Notes under the pieces: model-generated
What the model saw: the letters and a program-made list of their open reading frames with translations, nothing else
Database searches by the model: none
Told to the model about the DNA's origin: nothing
In this document: positions 24,319 to 31,963 of the stretch, piece by piece
Layout of the letters: every line of letters starts with the position of its first letter
Position numbering within the stretch: position 1 is the first letter of the stretch
Made by a program: the position numbers and the translations under genes
Origin: Candidatus Parcubacteria bacterium
GTDB taxonomy: Bacteria > Patescibacteriota > Microgenomatia > Levybacterales > GWA1-39-11
NCBI GenBank assembly: GCA_003599595.1
Contig: QZIP01000027.1
Coordinates: forward strand, 1-35,696
Direction of reading: 5' to 3'
Length of the DNA: 35,696 nt

Positions 24319-24759
24319 TTATATCTTTTTGCCTCTTTCAATCTTTCTTTGCTTAGGAGTTTCGTCCGGCCTTTTATAATCATCTTCAAGTCTTAGTGTT
24401 GTACCCATTTCAGGAGTTGATACCTCAATAATATCGCAATCTGTAATTCCAGCCAGTCTATGTCTTTGTCCAATCTGGCAACTATACCCTTTTTCTTTTT
24501 CAAGTTCTGTTTCCGTAAGATTTCCTTGATCATCATCCCAAATAACCTTGCCTCTACCGTTTACAAGAAACCATGTTTCTTCTTTTTGGTCATGTATTTG
24601 AAGACTTAATCTTTTACCCGCATCTATATGCAATAGTTTTCCCATATAGGGCTTATCTTCTGAAACCCAGTGTAATTCATAACCCCATGGTTTATCTATT
24701 TTCTTTACGTAGGAATGGTTAATAAACTTTGATTTGTCAATTTTGTTTAGGTATATCAT
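24319..24759 (-). CDS. Cupin, mannose-6-phosphate isomerase type II-like
   Basis: A 146-aa single cupin. The N-terminus KPWGYELHW is the classic opening of type II phosphomannose isomerase/GMP-associated cupins. The two cupin motifs are KRLSLQIHDQKEETWFLVNGRG (metal His, Gln and Glu) and GQRHRLAGITDCDIIEVSTP. Such domains interconvert fructose-6-P and mannose-6-P or exist as stand-alone sugar-phosphate binders. The start is 4 nt after the phosphomannomutase stop codon and the next gene (SIS) follows within 13 nt, so the three are almost certainly one operon. The charged C-terminal tail (about 125-146) is outside the cupin fold. The catalytic assignment is likely but not certain without the partner GMP domain. 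Confidence 0.78.
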   Translation of the reverse strand: MIYLNKIDKSKFINHSYVKKIDKPWGYELHWVSEDKPYMGKLLHIDAGKRLSLQIHDQKEETWFLVNGRGKVIWDDDQGNLTETELEKEKGYSCQIGQRHRLAGITDCDIIEVSTPEMGTTLRLEDDYKRPDETPKQRKIERGKKI

Positions 24760-24763
24760 GGAG

Positions 24764-26158
24764 TTAATGGCCAGTCATGTCCCATTCTTTACTCACAATT
24801 TCATATTTATCAAGTTTTGCCTTAAACAAAGATTTTATTCTCTCTAATTCTTCTTGTGTTTTTGCTTCAAATCTGAGCACTAAGGTAGGGGTATTGGAAG
24901 AAGCCCGAACTAATCCCCAACCTCCATCAAAATAAACTCTTGCTCCATTTATATCCACAACTTTATAATTTTCTTTTTTGAATTCGTTGGTTAATTCTTC
25001 TACTACTTTATATTTATCTTCGTCTGTTGTTTTAACTTGTATGGTGGGAGTAGAGATATAATAAGGAGTTTTAGAAACTATTTGTGACAATGTGCTGTTT
25101 TGAGTAGACAAATACTCAAGTAATTTTAATGCAGCGAAAAAGGCGTCGTCAAACCCATAAAAATCATCTACAAAGAAGATGTGACCACTCATTTCACCTG
25201 CCATCGCTGCTTTCTCCTCTGTCAATTTTGCTTTTATATATGAGTGCCCTGTCTTCCACATAATTGGCACACCTCCGTGCGCTTTTATGTCTTCTGGAAG
25301 GGCTTCAGACACTTTTACATCAAACACGATTTTTGCTCCGGGATGTTTTGAAAGAACAAGCCTTGAAAGTAGGATAATATATCTATCTGGCCACACAATA
25401 CTTCCTTTTTCATCAACTAAACCAAGTCTGTCCCCATCTCCGTCTATTGCAAGTCCAAAGTCACACTTATTTAAAACTGTTTGTTTACCTGTGTCTTCCA
25501 TCATAGCTGTTCCGTCAGGATTAGGAGTATAATTAGGGTAAGCAGGATCAACATTAGTAAAGTGTTCAATAACTTCACAACCTGCACGTTTTAAAACTTC
25601 TGGAGCATACAACCCTGCAGTTCCATTGCCGGTATTTATCAAAACTTTAAATTTTTTTGTTATTTTAGCACGAGCAAGAAGATCTTTTATATAATCCTCA
25701 TATATGTTTTGCTTCTTTACTATTCCTTTCCCATTTACAAACTCTTCTTTAGCAATAATGTCGTAAACCTCTCTTAGCTCATCAGTCAAAAGAGTGTATG
25801 AAAAATCTGATCCTAGCTTAACTCCATTCCATCCTGCAGGATTGTGACTTGCTGTTACCATAGCAAGCCCTTTTACCTTTAAAAAATATTGAGACCAATA
25901 ACTCATGGGCGTAGTTACTGTTCCAATATCTACTACATCTATCCCACATTCGGTAATTCCCTTAATAATATTTGCGTGAAAGCTTTCAGAAGTTCCTCTT
26001 GCATCATGACCAACTATTGTTTTTGAAATACCCCTTTTTTTTAAAAATGTACCGAATCCCCGACCGATGTAATACATTGAGATATCATTAAGTTCATCTT
26101 CCGATTCTCTTCCTCTAAGGTCATATTCCCGGAACATAGTTTTTTTAAGTATTGGCAT
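24764..26158 (-). CDS. manB: Phosphomannomutase/phosphoglucomutase
   Basis: A 464-aa alpha-D-phosphohexomutase that moves phosphate between C6 and C1 of mannose or glucose. Domains in order: FREYDLRGRESEDELN (substrate loop), TASHNPAGWNGVK with the phosphoserine (about residue 100), the metal loop DGDGDRLG (about 240), GEMSGHIFFVDDFYGFDDAFF (sugar-specificity loop), and a C-terminal phosphate-binding RASSNTPTLVLRFEA. All catalytic motifs are intact. It is the first gene of a tight cluster with the cupin and SIS genes, so it probably supplies mannose-1-P or glucose-1-P for activated sugars. The GT2/flippase cassette at 3-6 kb is a possible consumer. The gene symbol follows family convention; whether it prefers mannose or glucose is not readable. 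Confidence 0.9.
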   Translation of the reverse strand: MPILKKTMFREYDLRGRESEDELNDISMYYIGRGFGTFLKKRGISKTIVGHDARGTSESFHANIIKGITECGIDVVDIGTVTTPMSYWSQYFLKVKGLAMVTASHNPAGWNGVKLGSDFSYTLLTDELREVYDIIAKEEFVNGKGIVKKQNIYEDYIKDLLARAKITKKFKVLINTGNGTAGLYAPEVLKRAGCEVIEHFTNVDPAYPNYTPNPDGTAMMEDTGKQTVLNKCDFGLAIDGDGDRLGLVDEKGSIVWPDRYIILLSRLVLSKHPGAKIVFDVKVSEALPEDIKAHGGVPIMWKTGHSYIKAKLTEEKAAMAGEMSGHIFFVDDFYGFDDAFFAALKLLEYLSTQNSTLSQIVSKTPYYISTPTIQVKTTDEDKYKVVEELTNEFKKENYKVVDINGARVYFDGGWGLVRASSNTPTLVLRFEAKTQEELERIKSLFKAKLDKYEIVSKEWDMTGH

Positions 26159-26213
26159 ACTTTTTAATTTAATAGATTTTTTTCGTTAAAAATATAACTT
26201 ATTTGAGTAAGAA

Positions 26214-26909
26214 TCATTTTAATTCTTGTAAGAGTAAAATGTCAATATGGTTTATTAATGACATAGGTAATTGGCTTGTTTTTAATCTCATTTCTATATC
26301 AAATAATTTTTGATAAAAATCTACCAGTTTGTCTTTCTGCCAACCGCTTGCTTGCTTCTTTAATATTCCTATTTGCCAAGGAGCCATTTTTTTTGTATCC
26401 TCAAACTCTTCTAGGATCCCGGTTTTTATGATAAGAAGAATACGGACTCTTTTAATAATTGAGTAAAATATTTGTTCTGCCGCAATTTGAGGATAAATAT
26501 TGTACAATAGTCTTCTAACAGCCTCACAATTACCAAGAGTTATTGAATCTAAAAACTTGTAATAAAGCTTTGGGAGGGAAAAAACTAGAGGTTTTGCATT
26601 TTTGAACCATTTGACTTGTGCAGCCGTTAAGTTATCATTATGCCAAATCAGAATGTCTGTTCCGTCTAATTGGTTTTTGTTAATAATTTCAATTAGTTTT
26701 TTAATGCTTTCACCGCCAAAACCTAATACATTCTCAATTACTATAGTTTTTTTGTCATTAAATAATTCTTGAGCCTCAATTGCGTTTAACACTTCTGAAA
26801 GATTATTGTTTTTTCCATCCAATCTTATAACCCAGGGAGAATTTTGAGTTAACTCCTCTAGCTTTTTTCGGGATTCAATAATATCGTCACCGTGGATAAG
26901 ATAAACCAT
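26214..26909 (-). CDS. holA: DNA polymerase III delta subunit (clamp-loader)
   Basis: About 231 aa, shorter than typical HolA (around 340), and weakly conserved as is usual for delta. It opens VYLIHGDDIIESRKKLEEL, the common start of HolA/YqeN proteins. Then come AIEAQELFNDKKTIVIENVLGFG (clamp-binding region), TDILIWHNDNL, and a helical C-terminal collar region (about 150-231) with HIDILLLQEL at the end. The track's extra N-terminal 19 residues are translated from a degenerate heptad repeat (26911-27085) and do not belong to the protein; the ATG at 26909 is the likely start. It sits 55 bp upstream of phosphomannomutase. Function: wrench subunit that opens the sliding clamp. Confidence 0.78.
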   Translation of the reverse strand: MVYLIHGDDIIESRKKLEELTQNSPWVIRLDGKNNNLSEVLNAIEAQELFNDKKTIVIENVLGFGGESIKKLIEIINKNQLDGTDILIWHNDNLTAAQVKWFKNAKPLVFSLPKLYYKFLDSITLGNCEAVRRLLYNIYPQIAAEQIFYSIIKRVRILLIIKTGILEEFEDTKKMAPWQIGILKKQASGWQKDKLVDFYQKLFDIEMRLKTSQLPMSLINHIDILLLQELK

Positions 26910-26910
26910 A

Positions 26911-27060
26911 ATTTTAAATTTTAAGTCAAATCTCTTAAAATCCAAATGCCAAAACTCAAATGTCAAATCAAATCCAAATTCCCAAGTCCAAATATTTTAA
27001 ACATTTGAGCTTTGAGCTTCACTTGACATCCCTCGATCTAATCTCAGGACTATAGTTTGT
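26911..27060. repeat. Degenerate heptad repeat tract upstream of holA
   Basis: Runs of roughly 7-nt units such as CAAATGC-CAAAACT-CAAATGT and TCAAATC-CAAATTC-CCAAGTC-CAAATAT fill most of the gap between the metallopeptidase and holA, directly abutting the holA start. The middle (about 27020-27055) is less repetitive. Confidence 0.6.
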
Positions 27061-27085
27061 CATTTTGAACTTTGGATTTACAAAA

Positions 27086-27454
27086 TTAATCTTTTATTAA
27101 TTTGTAAAGTTTTTCTACTTCTTTGTTTATTCTTATTTTTCCATACTTATGAGGGAGGAGACTGCCCGAAAAATTTTTGGGGATATGAAGAAGTTCATGG
27201 ATTATAACCCTGGTTTTATTTTCATCTGATAATTTATCAAAACGTTCAGAGAGGACCTCTATAATGTATGCCGCTTCCACATTGAGTACGCTCTGAAATA
27301 TCTTTGGAAAAGACCAAATTCTTGCGTAGGCCCTGGCTTTTGAACCCGTAGTTCTGAAACAATGAATCCTTTTTGTTTTTAGGTGATCCATTTTAAGCTT
27401 GGAAACTATTTCTTCTAATTTTTCTTTTAATTCAGGAGCTTCTTGCCAATCCAT
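27086..27454 (-). CDS. Small putative zinc metallopeptidase (HExxH)
   Basis: About 122 aa. The only strong motif is RVIIHELLHIPKNFSGSLLPHK, a zincin HELLH with a further His 12 residues on that could be the third ligand. It precedes a short helical tail. The upstream half (about 1-80) contains charged helices and KAYARIWSFPKIFQ-like sequence in the region before the active site. It resembles the small stand-alone putative metallopeptidases found in phage, archaea and CPR genomes (the PhageMetallopep-type family), whose substrates are unknown. No signal peptide. Start choice: the ATG at 27454 is used; a TTG at 27463 lies exactly 7 nt after a TATAAT box and is a possible leaderless start. It follows the glycosidase-like gene by about 25-35 bp and precedes holA. 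Confidence 0.6.
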   Translation of the reverse strand: MDWQEAPELKEKLEEIVSKLKMDHLKTKRIHCFRTTGSKARAYARIWSFPKIFQSVLNVEAAYIIEVLSERFDKLSDENKTRVIIHELLHIPKNFSGSLLPHKYGKIRINKEVEKLYKLIKD

Positions 27455-27488
27455 ATTATGCAAATTTGAAATTATATTTTAGCACAAT

Positions 27489-28697
27489 TTAATAATTTAG
27501 GCCAAAGATGGTTTTGAAATATAATCTAATAAAATCTGATGTAATTTCTCCATAAACATCTTCCTGATCTAAATCCTGATTAAAGTTTTTTACACCAAGC
27601 ACAGATTTATCAGGTATTTTTTTGGGTGTTTTTACTACGTTTGTGATAGGTTCTCCTTTAATCTTGGGTAATGACTCAAGTGTTTTTAAATATTCTGTTT
27701 TTGATCCCCTTTTGTAAAATGAAAATTTATCAAATTGTCCATCTTGAGATTCAAGAAGAAATGGAGTAATTGCTACTATTTTATCTTTGTCTTTTCCCCA
27801 AATATTTTCAAATGTGTATTTATAGTATGAAGAAACATCACTTTCTGAAATAGAGTCACTGCTCCAACCTGCCTCAGTTATAAAAACAGGTTTCTTGTTT
27901 TGAGTAAATTTGTTTATAAATTCATATTCATATCTATAAGTTGACACGCCCATTTTGCTAAGTGATGGAGGCTGGGAGAATCCCGGATTTGGATAGGAAT
28001 GACTTGCAAAGCCATCTATTTTATTAAATACTTCAGGATTTATTTCCGCAAGCTTGTTTAGATATTCAAACTCCTGCATGTATCTTAATCCGTCACTTGG
28101 GGCGGCGTTATCAAGTCCTGCCATAATTATGAAAAAATCATCACTTCTTCTTTTGAAAGTGTCGGTTGTGAAGTTAAGAATATGTAAATATTCATTGGGA
28201 TTTGGTACTTCTCCACCCCACTCATCAAATCTGTTTACCTCATTAAAAACTAATATGTACTTGTTTTTTACCGGCCAACTTAGAGAATTAAGAAAATTTG
28301 CGAAGTCTATAATGTCATACTCATTTGGTTTTCTCCAAACGCTTGTATTTTTGTAATAAGGTTCTGTTGCAAGTCTTACAATTGGAATTATGTGTAGATC
28401 CCTTGCATCATCCATAAATTTTTGCCACTTTTCTATGTCCCTATCTCCTGCTTGAATTGGAACAGTAACATAACCCCAGTCCCCTCCATTTGAATTAACA
28501 AATTTACTAGCTTTTTCAGCTTCTTCTAAAAAAAGGATGTGGATACCAAAAAAATTATTTTTTTTTGAAAGAGGATCATAAACTGCCTTCACATTTTGTA
28601 AAAAAAAGAATTGAAAACTGGTTAATAGTAAAATTAAGGTAACAAACTTAAAAAATATTTTATTTACCCTTTTTTTTATGAAATATTGATTTATCAT
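27489..28697 (-). CDS. Secreted glycoside-hydrolase-like TIM-barrel protein
   Basis: A 402-aa protein with an N-terminal hydrophobic segment (FVTLILLLTSFQFFFLQ, about 17-33) acting as signal peptide or anchor. The body has a (beta/alpha)8 barrel pattern of clan GH-A type: FFGIHILF start, IPIVRLATEP, ILVFNEVNRFDEWGG (candidate acid/base Glu at about residue 150), IDGFASHSYPN, and PVFITEAGWSS (candidate nucleophile Glu at about 270). Both Glu fall at the ends of barrel strands 4 and 7, as expected for an active enzyme. The C-terminal ~60 residues are low-homology. An AAAGGA SD lies 5 nt before the ATG, unusual in this window, just after a TATAAT. The substrate is unknown; a cell-surface polysaccharide is the natural guess. 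Confidence 0.7.
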   Translation of the reverse strand: MINQYFIKKRVNKIFFKFVTLILLLTSFQFFFLQNVKAVYDPLSKKNNFFGIHILFLEEAEKASKFVNSNGGDWGYVTVPIQAGDRDIEKWQKFMDDARDLHIIPIVRLATEPYYKNTSVWRKPNEYDIIDFANFLNSLSWPVKNKYILVFNEVNRFDEWGGEVPNPNEYLHILNFTTDTFKRRSDDFFIIMAGLDNAAPSDGLRYMQEFEYLNKLAEINPEVFNKIDGFASHSYPNPGFSQPPSLSKMGVSTYRYEYEFINKFTQNKKPVFITEAGWSSDSISESDVSSYYKYTFENIWGKDKDKIVAITPFLLESQDGQFDKFSFYKRGSKTEYLKTLESLPKIKGEPITNVVKTPKKIPDKSVLGVKNFNQDLDQEDVYGEITSDFIRLYFKTIFGLNY

Positions 28698-28808
28698 ATA
28701 TTCCTTTATTATACCTTATGCTGGATTAAACAAAATCACCTGCTCAGTAGCTGAAACGGAGATTTGTTGGAAACTACTAAATGAAACCAGTTAGTCAAAA
28801 AATATTAA

Positions 28809-29795
28809 TTATTTGCCTTTTTTAAAACTATCAAAAACAACAAGCAGTAAAGAAATAAATGGAATTGATAAAAGTGATCCTATTATGCCAAACAGTTTTC
28901 CTCCAATAAGTATTCCCAAAATAATTACAACAGGATTTAGTCCTACTGTTCTTTGCATAATCTTGGGTACAAGAACATTGTTTTCAAGAACTTGAATACC
29001 TACATAAATGCCAGTTATTATTATGGTCATTGCAAGAGAGCTGTTTAGTGCAATTATAACCGCAGGTATTGCGGCTATTATAGGTCCTATTGTGGGTACA
29101 ATTTCCAATATTCCAGCAAGAAGCGCAAGAGGAAGTGCAAACTCCAGACCTGCTATAGTTAAGACTATCCAAGTGATAGAACCAACAAAGAAAGAAAGAA
29201 GTATTTGTCCTCTTACCCAGGCTCCAAGCTTTTCCTCAACTCTTTTAAATGTTGTATATACCTTATTTTGTGATCTTTGGGGAAACAAACCAACTATATT
29301 TTTTCTAATTCTTTCAATATCAAGCAGTAAATAAAAACTAACAACAAAGATAGTGACAACGGAAAATAGTCCTCCAAACAATCTGCTGGTAACACTCAGT
29401 GCATTTTTACTAACAACATCTAACTCTGATCCTATTAAAGAACTAATATCAGGTATTGCTAGATTAAGTCCAAGAATCCTTGAGGTTTGGTCAAGATAGC
29501 GGGGAAACATTTTAAATAATGATTGAAATTGGGAGGCAAAAAAAGGAATAAGAGGTAATATAATCAAGAATAAAAGCGCAAGCACCCCAATGTATGAAAC
29601 AATAACTGCGAGAACATTTGGAATTCTTTTATTCTTAAGAAATGAAACAAGAGGAATAAGCCCAACAGCAATAATATATGAAATAAATATTCCCAAAATT
29701 ATATCCCTTATTCCATAAACAAACCAAAAGAACAAAAGAAATATTACTGCATGTATAATCTGATTATTTGCAAACTTTTTTATAATCTCAACCAT
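28809..29795 (-). CDS. AI-2E family (PerM/UPF0118) membrane transporter
   Basis: A 328-aa polytopic protein of the AI-2E exporter family. Helices cluster at the N-terminus (about 12-35 and 60-85), a periplasmic-type loop (about 95-135) follows, and the C-terminal conserved core has LLAGILEIVPTIGPIIAAIPAVIIAL (about 225-250), GIYVGIQVLENNVLVPKIMQRTVGLNPVVIILGILIGG (about 260-297) and a last helix IIGSLLSIPFISLL. The VP..GP and LxP...G.NP motifs are diagnostic. The family includes autoinducer-2 exporters and Na+/H+ antiporters, so the substrate is open. A promoter (TTGGAA-17-TATAAT) ends 7 nt before the ATG, divergent from mntP. Confidence 0.88.
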   Translation of the reverse strand: MVEIIKKFANNQIIHAVIFLLFFWFVYGIRDIILGIFISYIIAVGLIPLVSFLKNKRIPNVLAVIVSYIGVLALLFLIILPLIPFFASQFQSLFKMFPRYLDQTSRILGLNLAIPDISSLIGSELDVVSKNALSVTSRLFGGLFSVVTIFVVSFYLLLDIERIRKNIVGLFPQRSQNKVYTTFKRVEEKLGAWVRGQILLSFFVGSITWIVLTIAGLEFALPLALLAGILEIVPTIGPIIAAIPAVIIALNSSLAMTIIITGIYVGIQVLENNVLVPKIMQRTVGLNPVVIILGILIGGKLFGIIGSLLSIPFISLLLVVFDSFKKGK

Positions 29796-29802
29796 TCTAT
29801 AT

Positions 29803-29831
29803 ATTATACCCTTATTAAATTATTATTCCAA
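29803..29831 (-). promoter_or_regulatory. Promoter of the AI-2E family gene
   Basis: TTGGAA (29826-29831), exactly 17 bp, TATAAT (29803-29808) on the minus strand. The -10 ends 7 nt before the ATG, placing the expected +1 at the start codon. This is one of the cleanest leaderless promoters in the window. Confidence 0.7.
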
Positions 29832-29866
29832 GGCCTTACAGATTATGAAGATAAGTTAATAAGCAA

Positions 29867-29896
29867 TTGTAATATAAAGTTCATTTAGTATATTAT
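29867..29896 (+). promoter_or_regulatory. Promoter of mntP
   Basis: TTGTAA (29867-29872), 18 bp, TATTAT (29891-29896); the -10 ends 7 nt before the first of two tandem ATG codons. No SD. A manganese riboswitch, which controls mntP in some bacteria, cannot fit in this 108-bp divergent spacer with such a short leader. Confidence 0.55.
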
Positions 29897-29903
29897 TACA
29901 AAT

Positions 29904-30455
29904 ATGATGTTGTCTCTTTTGGTTGCCACAAGTCTGTCTATAGATTGTTTTGCGGCCTCAGTCTGCATTGGAATGAATAAATCCAGAAAAATGGTTCAAA
30001 CGGGTTTAAAATTAGCTTTTGTTTTTGCTGTTTTTCACTTTTTAATGCCTGGTCTTGGGTGGCTTGCCGGACAAGAAATAAGTATTTTCTTTTCTAATTT
30101 TGACCATTGGCTTGTATTTTTTCTTTTATCTTTTGTTGGGTATAGGATGATTAAAAATTCTTATGTCAAGAAAGGAGTTGATGAACCCTCTAACTTTAAT
30201 AGTTTAAATTTATTACTGCTTTCACTTGCCACAAGTATTGACGCTTTTATTGTCGGCATGAGCCTTGCATTTTTAGAGGTTGATATTCTAAACTTTATGA
30301 TAGTAATAAGCTTAACGGCTTTTACACTTTCTCTTGTAGGCCTGTTTATCGGAGACAGGCTTAGTATATTTTTTAGACAGAGAGCAGAAATAGTTGCTGG
30401 GTTGGTATTAATAATGATAGGATTAAAAACCTTAATTGATCATTTAATTAGATAG
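29904..30455 (+). CDS. mntP: MntP-type manganese efflux pump
   Basis: A 183-aa six-helix protein built from two internally related halves. The first repeat has LLVATSLSIDCFAASVCIGMNKSRKM with the conserved membrane Asp. The second has LLLLSLATSIDAFIVGMSLAFLEVD with its counterpart. The helix pairs LKLAFVFAVFHFLMPGLGWLAG and FTLSLVGLFIGDRLSIFFRQRAEIVAGLVLIMIGLKTLI are also characteristic of the family. It exports Mn2+ to avoid toxicity. The start is a double ATG (29904/29907). It ends 8 nt inside the convergent acetyltransferase gene. Confidence 0.92.
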   Translation: MMLSLLVATSLSIDCFAASVCIGMNKSRKMVQTGLKLAFVFAVFHFLMPGLGWLAGQEISIFFSNFDHWLVFFLLSFVGYRMIKNSYVKKGVDEPSNFNSLNLLLLSLATSIDAFIVGMSLAFLEVDILNFMIVISLTAFTLSLVGLFIGDRLSIFFRQRAEIVAGLVLIMIGLKTLIDHLIR

Positions 30456-31032
30456 CATCCTCTAAATCAAGAACCATATTAATCTCTTCATCATATTCGC
30501 CTTTGTAGATTAAGCCTTTGGGCATCCTGCCCACTTCTTTAAAACCTAGCTTTTTATACAAACTTTGGGCAATGTGGTTTTGACCATATACATTAAGTAG
30601 TAACATTGTTAAACCTGGAATATGTCTTTTTGCTTCTTCAATAATTATTCTTGACATTTTTTCTCCTATTCCTTCTCCTCTATATTTTTGAGCAAGAGTT
30701 ATTCCAAAAAGCCCAATATGTCTTCTTCTCCTTCTTCCGGTCAAAACCCTATCTATACTTGCTGTTCCCACTAATTCACTTCCTGCAAAACAACATAAAT
30801 AGACCCTATTAAGATATTCAATTCCCCTAAACAGATTTAGCACGTGCTCTACCTCTTCTTCTTTTGTAACCTTTTCCCCTGAAAATGTTATGTAAGTATC
30901 TTCCTTGGATACTTCATTAATAAAGCTAGTTAGTGAATCCAGATCTTCCCATTTGGGGTATCTTATCACTATACTATTACCCTTTTTTGTTTCAAAGATT
31001 TCAATGATTTTACCGGGAATAAAATTTGTCAC
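30448..31032 (-). CDS. GNAT-family N-acetyltransferase
   Basis: About 194 aa. The GNAT fold is visible: IRYPKWEDLDSLTSFINEV (beta1-alpha1), AGSELVGTASIDRV (beta4), IGLFGITLAQKYRGEGIGEKMSRIIIEEA (acetyl-CoA loop R-G-E-G-I-G), and LLLNVYGQNHIAQSLYKKLGFKEVGRMPKG (motif B). The target, a protein N-terminus, amino acid or drug, is not readable. The track's ATG at 31083 adds 17 residues. The GTG at 31032 is preceded at exactly 6 nt by an extended -10 (TGGTATAAT), so I take it as the real, leaderless start; family homology also begins after it. The 3' end overlaps mntP by 8 bp, tail to tail. Upstream is a repeat-rich divergent spacer. Confidence 0.78.
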   Translation of the reverse strand: MTNFIPGKIIEIFETKKGNSIVIRYPKWEDLDSLTSFINEVSKEDTYITFSGEKVTKEEEVEHVLNLFRGIEYLNRVYLCCFAGSELVGTASIDRVLTGRRRRRHIGLFGITLAQKYRGEGIGEKMSRIIIEEAKRHIPGLTMLLLNVYGQNHIAQSLYKKLGFKEVGRMPKGLIYKGEYDEEINMVLDLEDAI

Positions 31033-31038
31033 ACCATA

Positions 31039-31047
31039 ATTATACCA
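31039..31047 (-). promoter_or_regulatory. Extended -10 of the GNAT gene
   Basis: TGGTATAAT on the minus strand, ending 6 nt before a GTG. It lies inside the track's ORF, which argues that the longer reading frame is not translated. Confidence 0.5.
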
Positions 31048-31083
31048 AATCTCAAAGATCAATCCCGATTTAACCGGGGTCAA

Positions 31084-31300
31084 ATATCAAATACAAGTTT
31101 CGTCCAGAGGACGATCATCCTTTGGCTGACAAAAATGATTAAAGAATAAAGATTAATGAATAACGAATAATGATTGATGAATAATGAATACAAAAACAAA
31201 ATCATCAATCATAAATCATCAATCATTAATCAAAGCAATTGATTTTTACTTTGATCTAGATTTTGATTTTTGCACTTTGATTTTTGATCCTTATTTCTTA
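31084..31300. repeat. Heptad-type low-complexity and inverted repeats
   Basis: This fills the gap between the divergent GNAT and membrane-protein genes (more than 300 bp with the corrected GNAT start) and holds no supportable gene. It begins with a TCGTCC-AGA-GGACGA hairpin (about 31101-31115). AATGATTGATGA (31169-31180) is repeated in inverted form as TCATCAATCAT twice (31202-31212 and 31216-31227), giving a 12-bp perfect arm. The end carries repeated TTTGATTTTTG/TTTTGATC units. It could extrude as a cruciform. Confidence 0.6.
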
Positions 31301-31361
31301 CTGCTTTCATACGCTTTTTTTCCCCACGTTTTGAGTAACCGGTATAGAATCTAAAAATAAT

Positions 31362-31883
31362 ATGAATAGTACTGAGGAGAATCAAGAGAATAATTCCACG
31401 TCAGTGAAAAATGGTAATCTTGATAATGAGAAAAAATCATCTCCAAGTCCATTGGGTTGGTTATTTATTGCAGTTGGACTTGCGTTGTTTATTTCATATG
31501 TTGTTATTCCACTTTTTAATAACTTTATCTCTCCCGGCCCCCAAACAGGAGTAGGAGGAGGTCCGCCAAACTCTCAAGAACAACAAGTAAATGAAAGGGG
31601 ATTAACATTGTCTGACGTTCCAATACAAAGCATAATTAATGACAGAGTGTTTTGGGTGGGACCAGATGATCAAAACAGAGTCCTTGTTGTTGCTGAAGAT
31701 ACTATTTCAGCAGAGAAAATTAGCAATTTAGAAATAGGACAAACAGTAAATCTTGATGTTGTGGTCAAGGAATTACCAAGTAAAGAAAATATGATTGAAA
31801 ATTGGGGACTTACTGATTCACAAGTTTCTTCTATTCAATCCCAACCGGGGTATCTATCCTTAAGAGACATAAGCATAATGTAG
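31362..31883 (+). CDS. Unknown single-pass membrane protein
   Basis: 173 aa, not recognised. It has an Asn/Ser/Glu-rich N-terminal tail (about 1-30), one hydrophobic helix (GWLFIAVGLALFISYVVIPLF, about 32-52), then a Gly/Pro/Gln-rich linker and a soluble domain of about 95 residues. That domain reads like a small beta-barrel (RVLVVAEDT...GQTVNLDVVVKELPS), reminiscent of OB or regulator domains. The C-terminus (LTDSQVSSIQSQPGYLSLRDISIM) suggests it ends in the soluble part. By the positive-inside rule orientation is unclear; the acidic N-tail could be either side. It stands alone between a divergent gene and a strong terminator. A TAGAAT ends 11 nt before the ATG. Confidence 0.6.
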   Translation: MNSTEENQENNSTSVKNGNLDNEKKSSPSPLGWLFIAVGLALFISYVVIPLFNNFISPGPQTGVGGGPPNSQEQQVNERGLTLSDVPIQSIINDRVFWVGPDDQNRVLVVAEDTISAEKISNLEIGQTVNLDVVVKELPSKENMIENWGLTDSQVSSIQSQPGYLSLRDISIM

Positions 31884-31928
31884 TATGAATCTTTCATTAT
31901 TAAGGCAAAAGTGGTAAAATATACATAG

Positions 31929-31954
31929 ATCTGCTGATAATTAGCAGATTTTTT
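31929..31954 (+). terminator. Intrinsic terminator after the unknown membrane protein
   Basis: ATCTGCT-GATAATT-AGCAGAT is a perfect 7-bp stem with a 7-nt loop, running into TTTTTT. It is the clearest intrinsic terminator in the window. A possible extended -10 (TGGTAAAAT, ending 31920) lies just upstream of it, so a very short RNA cannot be excluded. Confidence 0.85.
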
Positions 31955-31963
31955 GTGAGTATT

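Noticed and set aside
24306-24389. N-terminal extension of the SIS-domain ORF (MKMIIKGRTKLL...)
   Set aside because: It overlaps the cupin gene's C-terminus in another frame; the internal ATG at 24305, 13 nt after the cupin stop, explains the gene better.
26910-26966. N-terminal extension of holA
   Set aside because: The 19 residues are translated heptad-repeat DNA; VYLIHGDD at the next ATG is the family start.
29832-29903. Manganese riboswitch (yybP-ykoY type) before mntP
   Set aside because: The spacer is only 108 bp, is shared with a divergent promoter, and the predicted leader is essentially zero length.
31084-31300. Possible CRISPR-like array
   Set aside because: Units are 7-12 nt, degenerate and without regular spacers; no cas genes are nearby.
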